This document shows, piece by piece, positions 1 to 6,976 of a stretch of DNA of 16,441 bases. The notes beneath the pieces are model-generated. The model made no database searches. It worked only from the letters and a program-made list of their open reading frames with translations, and had not been told where the DNA came from. How positions within the stretch are numbered: position 1 is the stretch's first letter; each line of letters starts with the position of its first letter. The translations under genes and the position numbers were made by a program. This stretch comes from Peptococcaceae bacterium (GTDB taxonomy: Bacteria; Bacillota; Peptococcia; Peptococcales; Peptococcaceae): the NCBI GenBank assembly GCA_017383785.1, contig JAFNVD010000044.1:1-16441 (forward strand), in the 5' to 3' direction.

Positions 1-819
1 ATATTGAACGAACAAGGCAGCAGTATCATGCAAAAGCCCATTGGCACGTATGTCACAATTTTTACAGATGCACTGGGCATCAATCATCACGGCGTACATG
101 ATACGTTAGCCGATATCGTGACCCAACAGTTATCTCCTTTTCTTGCACATTTGCAGCAAGAAGATTGTGTGCTGGTGGTGGGCTTAGGCAACCAAAATGC
201 TACACCCGATGCACTGGGACCTCGTGTGGTGCAGCGCATTATGGCTACACGCCATTTGTATGGCAATGTGCCCAAAGAAGTGTTAGAAGGGGTACGTCCG
301 GTAGCAGCCATTACCCCCGGGGTATTGGGTATGACCGGTATTGAATCGGCCGAATTGGTTTTGAGCATGGTACGCACTGTGCAGCCTGCCATGGTAATTG
401 TCATCGATGCATTGGCTGCAGGAAATGCCGAGCGTATCGGTACTACCATTCAAATCTGCAATACAGGAATTCATCCCGGTGCCGGAGTGGAAAATCCACG
501 TAAATACATCAATGCAGAAACGTTAGGGATTCCGGTGATTGCTATCGGCGTGCCGACTGTGGTAAAAGCGAGACTGATTGCACATCAAGTACTGGAGCAA
601 TATCACCATGCACTAACCGAACAGCTGCAAGATCGTCGATTGCCTTATTATGCCCATCAAACAATGGAATCGGTACTATCACAGTGCAGCCCTTCACTGG
701 AAGTCACACCAAAAGAAATTGATGATATTATAAACAATTGCAGCACTGTCTTGGCCAAAGCCATTACAAAAACGCTGCATCCTGACATGAATGCAGCGTT
801 TGCAGAAAGCTTTTTTTGA
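1..819 (+). CDS. gpr: GPR spore germination endopeptidase, 5' end cut off by window edge
   Basis: GPR (peptidase family A25) degrades small acid-soluble spore proteins during germination of endospores. The frame is open to the left edge. The TTG at 4 is unlikely to be the real start, because the first residues align with about residue 60 of the Bacillus enzyme, so the propeptide and N-terminal region (with the RTDLA-type segment) lie upstream. Family motifs are clear: VVGLGNQNATPDALGP, TPGVLGMTGIES, IDALAAGNAER, NTGIHPGAG and IPVIAIGVPTVV. The two aspartates thought essential in GPR are present, in TPDALGP (codon 208-210) and IDALAA (codon 406-408). The C-terminal part, between VPTVV and VTPKEID, is roughly 35-40 residues shorter than I recall for B. 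subtilis GPR, so this is a compact form. The gene ends one base before the convergent DUF5662 gene. Its last codons contain a hairpin. The product is confident; whether the organism sporulates cannot be told from this window. Confidence 0.93.
   Translation: MLNEQGSSIMQKPIGTYVTIFTDALGINHHGVHDTLADIVTQQLSPFLAHLQQEDCVLVVGLGNQNATPDALGPRVVQRIMATRHLYGNVPKEVLEGVRPVAAITPGVLGMTGIESAELVLSMVRTVQPAMVIVIDALAAGNAERIGTTIQICNTGIHPGAGVENPRKYINAETLGIPVIAIGVPTVVKARLIAHQVLEQYHHALTEQLQDRRLPYYAHQTMESVLSQCSPSLEVTPKEIDDIINNCSTVLAKAITKTLHPDMNAAFAESFF
770..817. terminator. Hairpin inside the 3' end of gpr, probable terminator for the convergent gene
   Basis: An 11-bp perfect stem pairs 770-780 (AAACGCTGCAT) with 791-801 (ATGCAGCGTTT) around a 10-nt loop. 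On the minus strand the stem runs straight into a run of five T, which suits termination of the DUF5662 transcript. On the plus strand the T run (811-817) lies about 10 nt beyond the stem, so termination of gpr itself would be weaker. The hairpin lies within the last 17 codons of gpr. Confidence 0.6.
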
Positions 820-1356
820 TTATTTTCGTTTTTTCAGCACATGGTTCCGAATATAGGCAAAGGTTGCGGTTTCGCCTTGGTCTTTGAGCATGGTTAACAG
901 TTCTTCCAACAACGCTTTGGTATCCGGGTGCAGGAGATAACTGTTCTTGGAGTTGATATAATAATCAAAGGGATCCCGATCGGTGTACAGCTCTTTGCGA
1001 TAAGTTTTGCTGGCCGCCATGCGATCACAAAACATTTCCACCACATACTTTACCGGCATGCGGTTCCCTACCAATGGATGATCGCCTTCGGGCGAATAGT
1101 CAATCCAATATTCCAAATGATGTTTATTGCGTCCTTTATGGTGCAGCCACGCAGAGCTGTAGCCTTTGGCTTTGCGTTCTGCATCATTGGGACTGCGGTT
1201 GCCTTGGAAATATCGAAATCCCGGCAGCAATTCTACGGGAGAATATTTACTCATATCATGCAAAATCCCCTGACGATACAATCCGACACGGAAACAATGC
1301 TGCATGACCAGTTTTTTATGATGATTGATGGTTTTTAAATGATTCAGCCACTTCAT
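820..1356 (-). CDS. DUF5662 family protein of unknown function
   Basis: A 178-residue soluble protein that I recognise as a DUF5662-type protein. Characteristic segments are HLKTINHHKKLVMQHCFRVG near the N-terminus, HDMSKYSP (33-40), YFQGNRSPNDAE (49-60), AWLHHKGRNKHHLEYWIDY (69-87) and DRDPFDYY (126-133). It is rich in His and Asp (H20, H33-D34, H72-H73, H79-H80). That arrangement recalls metal-binding HD-type phosphohydrolases, but this is inference only. I chose the ATG at 1356 because homology begins at MKWLNHLKTI. A further 43 in-frame codons upstream (to 1485) run through the promoter region and have no family character. The ribosome site before this ATG is weak (GGTG). The gene stands alone, convergent with gpr and divergent from the thioredoxin gene. 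No function should be assigned. Confidence 0.85.
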   Translation of the reverse strand: MKWLNHLKTINHHKKLVMQHCFRVGLYRQGILHDMSKYSPVELLPGFRYFQGNRSPNDAERKAKGYSSAWLHHKGRNKHHLEYWIDYSPEGDHPLVGNRMPVKYVVEMFCDRMAASKTYRKELYTDRDPFDYYINSKNSYLLHPDTKALLEELLTMLKDQGETATFAYIRNHVLKKRK

Positions 1357-1407
1357 GTTTGGTTCACCACTTTCTAATGAGGATTGTGTACTCACTATAG
1401 TATATTC

Positions 1408-1434
1408 ATTATAACAAAAAACGACAGAAATCAA
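1408..1434 (-). promoter_or_regulatory. Probable promoter of the DUF5662 gene
   Basis: On the minus strand a perfect TATAAT -10 box lies at 1413-1408. A -35-like TTGATT (1434-1429) is 15 bp upstream, which is short of ideal. An alternative reading TTTGAT gives 16 bp. Transcription would begin near 1401, about 45 nt before the ATG. An 8-bp palindrome ACTATAGT (1394-1401) lies at the predicted start. Confidence 0.45.
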
Positions 1435-1444
1435 AACGACTTTC

Positions 1445-1473
1445 TTGTATTTTATGTCATTTTGCGATATACT
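1445..1473 (+). promoter_or_regulatory. Probable promoter of the thioredoxin-like gene
   Basis: TTGTAT (1445-1450) and TATACT (1468-1473) are separated by exactly 17 bp. The -10 box matches five of six consensus bases; the -35 box matches three. The leader would be about 70 nt long, ending in the GAGGTG ribosome site at 1537-1542. Confidence 0.45.
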
Positions 1474-1549
1474 ATTTATGTTCATTCCGTGTTGTATCCA
1501 TATTATGCACGATACAATGCTTACAATAAATTTTACGAGGTGACGTACT

Positions 1550-1876
1550 ATGGAAGCTCTTACACAAGAATTGTTTCAAAAACATGTCATTGAAGAACAG
1601 CAGAACTGTCTCATCTTAGCCGTAAAGGAAGGGTGCCCAATCTGTCAGGAAATGCATCCATTAATCGAAGAAGTGGAGGCAGCATATGCCAATGCTCCGT
1701 TCAAATTTTATCTTTTGGATGCGATTGCAGAAGAAGAATTTTATAAGAGTTTAAAACTGCAAGGGACACCAACCACCATGTTCTACCGCAATGGGGAATT
1801 GCAGCAGAAATTTACCGGTATGCGTGAATTTGATGAAGTAGAATTTTTGGTGGATCGCGCTATTGCAGGCAAATAA
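1550..1876 (+). CDS. Thioredoxin-like protein with a CPIC active site
   Basis: A 108-residue single-domain thioredoxin-fold protein with no signal peptide or membrane segment, so cytoplasmic. The redox motif is C29-P-I-C32 in KEGCPICQEMHP. The cis-proline loop is GTPTTMF (P74), which normally faces the active site. Acidic helices flank the core. The length is typical of thioredoxins, but the CPIC motif differs from the classical CGPC and the Trp usually found just before it is replaced (EGC instead of WC). It is therefore better called thioredoxin-like than trxA. A reductase or a disulfide-isomerase-like role on cytosolic substrates is plausible. The ATG at 1550 follows GAGGTG with a spacing of 7 nt. 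The gene is monocistronic, with its own promoter and a terminator palindrome just downstream. Confidence 0.9.
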   Translation: MEALTQELFQKHVIEEQQNCLILAVKEGCPICQEMHPLIEEVEAAYANAPFKFYLLDAIAEEEFYKSLKLQGTPTTMFYRNGELQQKFTGMREFDEVEFLVDRAIAGK

Positions 1877-1884
1877 AATAAAAT

Positions 1885-1972
1885 AAAAAAATTGTAGGGG
1901 CTAGCGACTCGATAGCCCGCTAGATAGATGCTATCTAACGGGATGCCGAGGTCGTCATCCCCTACTTTTTTT
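1885..1972. terminator. Bidirectional terminator built on a long imperfect palindrome
   Basis: A run of seven A (1885-1891) and a run of seven T (1966-1972) bracket a hairpin whose base is GTAGGGG (1894-1900) paired with CCCCTAC (1959-1965). It lies between the thioredoxin-like gene (+) and the amidohydrolase gene (-), and the T runs on each strand allow termination in both directions. The hairpin interior is described as a separate repeat-like element. Confidence 0.7.
1894..1965. repeat. 72-bp imperfect palindrome, possibly a dispersed REP/MITE-like element
   Basis: Nested arms nearly fold the whole element. GTAGGGG pairs with CCCCTAC. GCGACTCG (1904-1911) pairs with CGAGGTCGT (1947-1955) with a one-base bulge and a G-T pair. 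CCCGCTAGATAG (1916-1927) pairs with CTATCTAACGGG (1931-1942) with one mismatch and a 3-nt loop. It is more complex and more G+C-rich than a simple terminator and resembles short mobile palindromes. Only one copy is in the window, so repeat status is inferred. Confidence 0.5.
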
Positions 1973-1983
1973 GTATTTATTTT

Positions 1984-3114
1984 TTAAACAATTTCTTTCC
2001 CGTTGATAAATACACGGTTTGGACGTCCCATAATTTCAAACGGATGGCCATCCCACACTACTACATCGGCATCTTTTCCTGCTTTCAGGCTGCCGATTCT
2101 GTCCTCTGCTTTGAGGATTTTGGCAGGCACAATCGTCAGGGCCTTAAATGCATCGTATTCACTCATACCTTCGCGCATAGCCAGACCTGCGCAGATTGGC
2201 AAAAACTGAATCGGTGTGCATGGTGCATCGGTAATAATGGCTACATCTACACCGGCATTGGCCAAAACACCCGGCGTACGGAATGTCACATGTTCCATTT
2301 CTACTTTAGCACGATTGCTAAAGCTTGGCCCTACAGCCACCGGCACTTTTGCTTCTACCAGTTCCTCTACAATGAGATGCCCATCGGTACAATGCTCTAC
2401 AACCAAATCCAAATTAAACTCGTCACGCAAACGAATGGCTGTCATGATATCATCAGCTCTGTGAGCGTGAGCACGTACCGGAATCCCGCCATTCAATGCT
2501 TTTGCAATATGTTCTGTCTGCAGATTAAATTCACGATCTTCATCGCTTTTGTTTAAATATTCTTTGGCTTCATAAAACCCTTGACGAGCAATGGCCATAG
2601 TTGCCATGCGAGTAGATGGGGTTTTGTCTTTTTCGCCGTATACACGTTTTGGATTTTCACCGAATGCCATTTTGAGCCCTGCTTCACCGTTTACCAGCAT
2701 TTCTTTATAGGTTTTGCCTGCAGTTTTCATAACAGTAATCAAGCCGCCAAATACATTGGCACTGCCCGGTGTCACCATTACAGTGGTAATACCCGCTCTG
2801 GCTGCATCGCCAAATGCCAAGTCACGATAGTTAATGGCATCCATCGCACGCAATTCTGCGGTATTTGGCTCAGTCATTTCGTTGCAGTCATCACCCATCG
2901 GCTGATGAATTTCTTCATCAATCCCAATATGGGTATGGGCATCGATAAAGCCCGGTGTCACGATACGCCCTTCCACATCAATCACCTGTGCATCCTGTGG
3001 AATCACAACTTCCGCACCCACCGCAACAATTTTGTTATTTTCCATCAATACTGTACCACATTCGATGATGCCATCTTCCATCGTGTACAGTTTCCCATTG
3101 GTCAACGCTATCAT
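1984..3114 (-). CDS. Metal-dependent amidohydrolase, imidazolonepropionase-like
   Basis: A 376-residue member of the amidohydrolase superfamily (TIM-barrel metal hydrolases with a small beta-sandwich formed by both ends). The N-terminal sandwich is followed by the metal motif GFIDAHTHIG (H60, H62). Further candidate ligands are H216 and H218 in RAHAHR, H241 in VEHCTDGH, and D296 in ITDAP. The C-terminal segment GSLKAGKDADVVVWDG is the usual closing strand of such enzymes. The substrate is unknown. It resembles the uncharacterised imidazolonepropionase-like hydrolases rather than a true HutI, and no histidine-degradation genes are nearby. There is no signal peptide, so it is cytoplasmic. Its ATG overlaps the tex stop codon (ATGA, 3114-3111), so it is translated by coupling from tex. 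It is the last gene of the long leftward operon and ends before the palindromic terminator. Confidence 0.88.
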   Translation of the reverse strand: MIALTNGKLYTMEDGIIECGTVLMENNKIVAVGAEVVIPQDAQVIDVEGRIVTPGFIDAHTHIGIDEEIHQPMGDDCNEMTEPNTAELRAMDAINYRDLAFGDAARAGITTVMVTPGSANVFGGLITVMKTAGKTYKEMLVNGEAGLKMAFGENPKRVYGEKDKTPSTRMATMAIARQGFYEAKEYLNKSDEDREFNLQTEHIAKALNGGIPVRAHAHRADDIMTAIRLRDEFNLDLVVEHCTDGHLIVEELVEAKVPVAVGPSFSNRAKVEMEHVTFRTPGVLANAGVDVAIITDAPCTPIQFLPICAGLAMREGMSEYDAFKALTIVPAKILKAEDRIGSLKAGKDADVVVWDGHPFEIMGRPNRVFINGKEIV

Positions 3115-5342
3115 TTTCGTTTATCTCCTGTTTTCTTTGCATTTTGTTTTGCATGCTCTTTCGCCTGTGTATCGGCATTCGGTTCATCCTTGCGCATAGT
3201 CAACGCAATACGCCCACGACGCAAATCCACTTCCAGTACACGCACTGTAATAATATCCCCTACCGATACTACTTCCATTGGATGTTTGATAAATTTGGTG
3301 CCGAACTGAGAAATATGAATCAAGCCATCTTGTTTTACACCAATGTCTACAAAAGCGCCAAAATCTACTACATTGCGTACAGTCCCTTTTAGCTCCATGC
3401 CCGGCTTCAAATCTTCCATAGAAAGCACATCGCTGCGAAGCAATGGTGGTTCCAGTTCTTCACGAGGGTCTCTGCCCGGTTTTTGCAGCGCCGCAATGAT
3501 ATCTTTCAGCGTCGGTTCGCCTATTTCTAATTCTTTGGCCATATCTTTTATGGATACTTGCTGCAATGCGTTACGCACTTCGGCTAATTTTTCTGTACGC
3601 AAATCATTTTTATCATAGCCTAGACGTTGCAGCAACGCTTCCGCTGCTTGATAAGATTCCGGATGCACCGGTGTATTGTCTAACGGATTATCGCCATCTG
3701 CAATGCGGATAAACCCAGCACACTGTTCATAGGCTTTTGGCCCTAAACGAGGCACTTTTAATAACTGTTTACGATTGGTGAGTTTGCCCTGTTCATTACG
3801 CATTTTTACGATGCCATCGGCAGTCGCACGACTCAAACCTGCCACGTATTGCAATAATGCACTGGAGGCGGTATTCAGCTCTACACCGACACCGTTTACA
3901 CAGTCTTCCACTACTGCATGTAACGCCTCATCCAGTTTTTTCGGTGTTACATCATGTTGGTACTGCCCTACCCCTACAGCTTTTGGCTCTATTTTCACCA
4001 GTTCCGCCAAAGGATCCTGCAGTCTTCTGGCGATAGAAACGGCACTGCGCAACGATAAATCATATTCCGGAAACTCTTCCTTTGCAATCGGAGAGGCAGA
4101 ATATACCGACGCACCGGCTTCAGACACAATAATATATTGTACACCACTACATTCACGAATCACATCGGCAGCCAGTGCCTCCGATTCGCGGGATGCGGTA
4201 CCGTTGCCAATCGCAATAATACTTACCTTGTGACGGGCAATCATATCTTTCATAATGGTTTTGGCTTCCTGATATTTTTTCTGTGGCGGATGTGGATACA
4301 TAACCCCCACTTCCAGCACTTTACCGGTATCATCTACAACGGCCAGTTTGCAACCGGTACGAAAACCCGGGTCTACCCCTAATACAGTATGTCCTTTTAC
4401 CGGTGCCTGTAACAATAAATTGTGCAGATTTTCAGAGAATACTTTAATTGCCTGCACTTCGCCACCATCAGTCAATTCATTGCGAATTTCGCGTTCAATG
4501 GATGGACCAATCAATCGTTTCCAGCTGTCACGGGCAGCTTCCTCCACAATAACTTGGCACTCATCGCTGCGATTTTTCTGATACTGCTGAATGATTTTGG
4601 CCAGTATCGTTTCTTCCGGCTGCTCCACTTTTACAGAAAGGACTTCTTCACTTTCTCCGCGGTTCATGGCCAAAATGCGATGCGGTGGAATATTTTTCAC
4701 CGTTTCTTCGTATGCATAGTACATTTCATACGGTGTGGTTTCCTCATCTTCCAATGTTTTCTTCAACTTGGAAACAACCTTTCCATCTTTCCATGCCAAT
4801 TGACGTGCCATTTTGCGCAGTTCGGCATCATCAGCCAAAATTTCGGCAATAATGTCCATTGCACCTTGAATAGCTTCTTCTACCGACCCTACACCTTTTT
4901 CTTCATCTATGTATGATTTTGCTTCTGTCTGTACATCGTTGGTAATGTCGCCTTCCAAAATACCCAGTGCAAAAGGTTCCAATCCTTTTTCTCTGGCAAT
5001 TCCCGCACGCGTACGACGTTTCTGTTTATATGGCAGGTATAAATCCTCTACTTCCTGTAGAATCTCTGCCTGACGAATTTTTGCTTCCAACTCGTCTGTC
5101 AATTTGCCCTGTTCTGCAATATTTTTTATAACATCCTCTTTACGTTGTTCTAAATTACGTAAATACTGCAATCGGTCTGACAACTGACGCAATACCACTT
5201 CGTCCATTTCTCCGGTCACTTCTTTACGGTACCGTGCAATGAAAGGAATTGTATTGCCACCATCCAACAACTCTACTGCTGCTGTTACTTTCCCTAGTGG
5301 ACGATTTAATTCTTTTGCCAGTTGTTTTAACTGCTGTGTCAT
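3111..5342 (-). CDS. tex: Tex-family S1 RNA-binding protein
   Basis: Tex is a conserved nucleic-acid-binding protein related to eukaryotic Spt6, associated with transcription and RNA metabolism; its exact role is not settled. The 743 residues show the full family layout. The helical N-terminal region contains IPFIARYRKEVTGEMDE and DLYLPYKQKRRTRA. A YqgF/RNase H-like domain starts at about 319 (VLGVDPGFRTGCKLAVVD) and runs to about 450. Helix-hairpin-helix segments occupy about 475-560 (LSRATADGIV, VPRLGPKAYEQCAGFIRI). The C-terminal S1 domain spans about 649-718 (GTVRNVVDFGAFVDIGV). A Lys-rich tail ends the protein. The ATG at 5342 has GAGGAGG seven bases before it; an upstream ATG at 5357 lies ahead of that site and is rejected. 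The ribosome site is within the last codons of mazF, and only one base separates the mazF stop from this start. Confidence 0.96.
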   Translation of the reverse strand: MTQQLKQLAKELNRPLGKVTAAVELLDGGNTIPFIARYRKEVTGEMDEVVLRQLSDRLQYLRNLEQRKEDVIKNIAEQGKLTDELEAKIRQAEILQEVEDLYLPYKQKRRTRAGIAREKGLEPFALGILEGDITNDVQTEAKSYIDEEKGVGSVEEAIQGAMDIIAEILADDAELRKMARQLAWKDGKVVSKLKKTLEDEETTPYEMYYAYEETVKNIPPHRILAMNRGESEEVLSVKVEQPEETILAKIIQQYQKNRSDECQVIVEEAARDSWKRLIGPSIEREIRNELTDGGEVQAIKVFSENLHNLLLQAPVKGHTVLGVDPGFRTGCKLAVVDDTGKVLEVGVMYPHPPQKKYQEAKTIMKDMIARHKVSIIAIGNGTASRESEALAADVIRECSGVQYIIVSEAGASVYSASPIAKEEFPEYDLSLRSAVSIARRLQDPLAELVKIEPKAVGVGQYQHDVTPKKLDEALHAVVEDCVNGVGVELNTASSALLQYVAGLSRATADGIVKMRNEQGKLTNRKQLLKVPRLGPKAYEQCAGFIRIADGDNPLDNTPVHPESYQAAEALLQRLGYDKNDLRTEKLAEVRNALQQVSIKDMAKELEIGEPTLKDIIAALQKPGRDPREELEPPLLRSDVLSMEDLKPGMELKGTVRNVVDFGAFVDIGVKQDGLIHISQFGTKFIKHPMEVVSVGDIITVRVLEVDLRRGRIALTMRKDEPNADTQAKEHAKQNAKKTGDKRK

Positions 5343-5343
5343 G

Positions 5344-5715
5344 TTATGCCTCCTCACGAACGGTATTCCAGCGCAATCCCATACTAATTAAGAGGGCCTG
5401 GTCTACCTGCTCCATAATCTGTTTGTCCAATGTACAGATATATTCTTTTAGTCTTGTTTTATCAATGGTACGTACTTGTTCTACCAATACTACCGAGTTT
5501 TTAGCTAATCCATTTTCTCTGCCTGCTAAATCCACATGAGTTGGTAATTTCGCTTTCGTTAGCTGCCCTGTAATGGCTGCTACAATTGTGGTCGGACTAT
5601 GCTGATTGCCTACATCATTTTGTATGATCAACACAGGACGCACACCGCCTTGCTCGGAACCTATCACCGGATCCAGCTCAGCATAAAAAACATCTCCTCG
5701 TTTTACCTTTGCCAT
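5344..5715 (-). CDS. mazF: MazF/NdoA (PemK-type) mRNA interferase toxin without an adjacent antitoxin
   Basis: A 123-residue type II toxin-like endoribonuclease. Family motifs are RGDVFYAEL (6-14), GSEQGGVRPVLIIQND (19-34), TIVAAIT (43-49), AKLPTHVDL (55-63) and EQVRTIDK (79-86). The residues matching the catalytic Arg and Thr of B. subtilis NdoA are R26 and T49, so the toxin looks intact. The Bacillus enzyme cleaves RNA at UACAU; specificity here is not known. The ATG at 5715 follows a GGAG site (5726-5723). In Bacillus the order is alr-ndoAI-ndoA, with the antitoxin immediately upstream. Here only 35 bases lie between the alr stop and this start, too few for a MazE/NdoAI gene. The gene is tightly joined to tex downstream. 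Either a distant antitoxin exists or the protein has another control. Confidence 0.94.
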   Translation of the reverse strand: MAKVKRGDVFYAELDPVIGSEQGGVRPVLIIQNDVGNQHSPTTIVAAITGQLTKAKLPTHVDLAGRENGLAKNSVVLVEQVRTIDKTRLKEYICTLDKQIMEQVDQALLISMGLRWNTVREEA

Positions 5716-5750
5716 AATGCTACTCCAACAAATTAATCTTTATCTTTTTA

Positions 5751-6905
5751 TTATTCAATATATACTCGCGGTACACGAGACGCAATACTACATGTTACTT
5801 CGTGCTCAATTGTGCCCCAATGACGTGCCATTTCTGTTACAGTAATAGACACACCGTCAGCAGCCCCCAAAAGAATAACCTCTTCCCCTGCTTGCATATC
5901 CGGAATCTCCGAAGCATCTACCATAAACTGATCCATGCAAATTTTCCCGATAATCGGCAGTTTTTTACCGCGACAAAGAATATATCCATTGTTGCTTAAC
6001 ATACGGTTATACCCATCCGCATACCCTACCGGAATCGTTGCAACCAAAGTATCTTGGTGCAATTCAAATGTACCATTATAACCAATCAATCGGCCGGCCG
6101 GCAGCATTTTCACATGGGCCACGCGAGCTTTCCACGTAAGTACCTGTTTCAAATGCGGAAAATGGTGCATTTGATCCGATGGCTGATAACCATACAGCAT
6201 AATACCGGGACGCACCATATCAAAATAACCTTCCGGAATATCAATAATACATGCACTTGCACCTAAATGATAGGTCGGAATTCTTACCCCTGTCCGTTGC
6301 TGCAGCGCATCGATAAAGGATTGAAATTTTTCAATCTGTTCTAATGCATACGTTTTGTCATATTCATCGCCATTAAACAAATGGCTAAACAAGCCTTCCA
6401 CTTCAACGGCTTCCAGATTCAACACTTTTTCTGCAATGGCAAGGCCCTCTTCATCGGCCTGAAAACCGAGTCGAGACATACCGGTATCTAATTTTAGATG
6501 TACTTTTGCATTTTCCCCAACTGCCAAAGCAATTTTATTTAGTTTTTCAGCTTCCTGAACATTATACATTGTTAGACAAATCTCTTGTTCAATTGCCAAT
6601 GCATATCCTTCTACAGGAGTCCAACCCATTACTAAAATAGGACAATTAATCCCCGCTTCGCGCAGTTCTATCGCTTCACTTAAAATTGCAACCGCAAGAG
6701 AATCAGCACCGGCTTCCAAACAAGCCCTGCCGACCTGCACTGCACCATGCCCATAGCCGTTCGCTTTCACTACAGCAGCTATTTTTACATCTTTTCCTAC
6801 AAGTTGTTTTACCATGCGACAATTATGCTTTATATGTGCCAGATTTATTTCTACCCAGGACGGCCGATATACTTTTTTGTATTTTCCTACGCTCCCTAAT
6901 TTCAT
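5751..6905 (-). CDS. alr: Alanine racemase
   Basis: A PLP-dependent enzyme interconverting L- and D-alanine for peptidoglycan. The 384 residues show the fold-III barrel with the PLP lysine K47 in AAVVKANGYGHGAV, HLKLDTGMSRLGF (137-148), EGLFSHLFNGDE (170-181) and HLGASACI (213-220). The C-terminal domain follows, with the catalytic tyrosine candidate Y276 in IGYNGTFEL, IPVGYADGYNR (291-301) and GKICMDQFMVD (320-330). I place the start at the ATG at 6905, which has AGGAG at 6920-6916. The in-frame ATG at 6944 would put this ribosome site inside the gene. A 71-base gap separates it from nnr. A weak promoter-like pair in that gap (TTGCAC and TATAAA, only 14 bp apart) does not convince. It is followed by mazF after 35 bases. 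Confidence 0.97.
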   Translation of the reverse strand: MKLGSVGKYKKVYRPSWVEINLAHIKHNCRMVKQLVGKDVKIAAVVKANGYGHGAVQVGRACLEAGADSLAVAILSEAIELREAGINCPILVMGWTPVEGYALAIEQEICLTMYNVQEAEKLNKIALAVGENAKVHLKLDTGMSRLGFQADEEGLAIAEKVLNLEAVEVEGLFSHLFNGDEYDKTYALEQIEKFQSFIDALQQRTGVRIPTYHLGASACIIDIPEGYFDMVRPGIMLYGYQPSDQMHHFPHLKQVLTWKARVAHVKMLPAGRLIGYNGTFELHQDTLVATIPVGYADGYNRMLSNNGYILCRGKKLPIIGKICMDQFMVDASEIPDMQAGEEVILLGAADGVSITVTEMARHWGTIEHEVTCSIASRVPRVYIE

Positions 6906-6976
6906 ACAATATTCACTCCTGCTATGCTTTTTATACACCGGCAAATTCAGTGCAACAGCTGTATATACCCTGCCGA

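Noticed and set aside
928..1338. 136-codon plus-strand frame antisense to the DUF5662 gene
   Set aside because: The minus-strand protein has strong family segments across the same span; this frame has none.
1357..1485. 43-codon N-terminal extension of the DUF5662 protein
   Set aside because: It runs across the predicted promoter of that gene, and the added residues are unlike the family; homology starts at the ATG at 1356.
1384..1593. 69-codon plus-strand frame upstream of and overlapping the thioredoxin-like gene
   Set aside because: It covers the promoter and leader, has no recognisable features, and runs out of frame into the real gene.
2581..3309. 242-codon plus-strand frame antisense to the amidohydrolase and tex
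   Set aside because: It has no family motif, is rich in Cys, His and Phe as expected from reading a coding strand backwards, and overlaps two clearly conserved genes.
4422..4916. 164-codon plus-strand frame inside tex
   Set aside because: Low-complexity Phe/Asn-rich translation, antisense to conserved Tex sequence, with no ribosome site.
5716..5750. A hidden antitoxin gene between alr and mazF
   Set aside because: Only 35 bases are available. I saw no overlapping short frame with a ribosome site there that could encode a MazE-type protein.
6906..6944. Upstream start for alanine racemase
   Set aside because: It would place the good AGGAG site inside the gene and adds 13 residues without family similarity.
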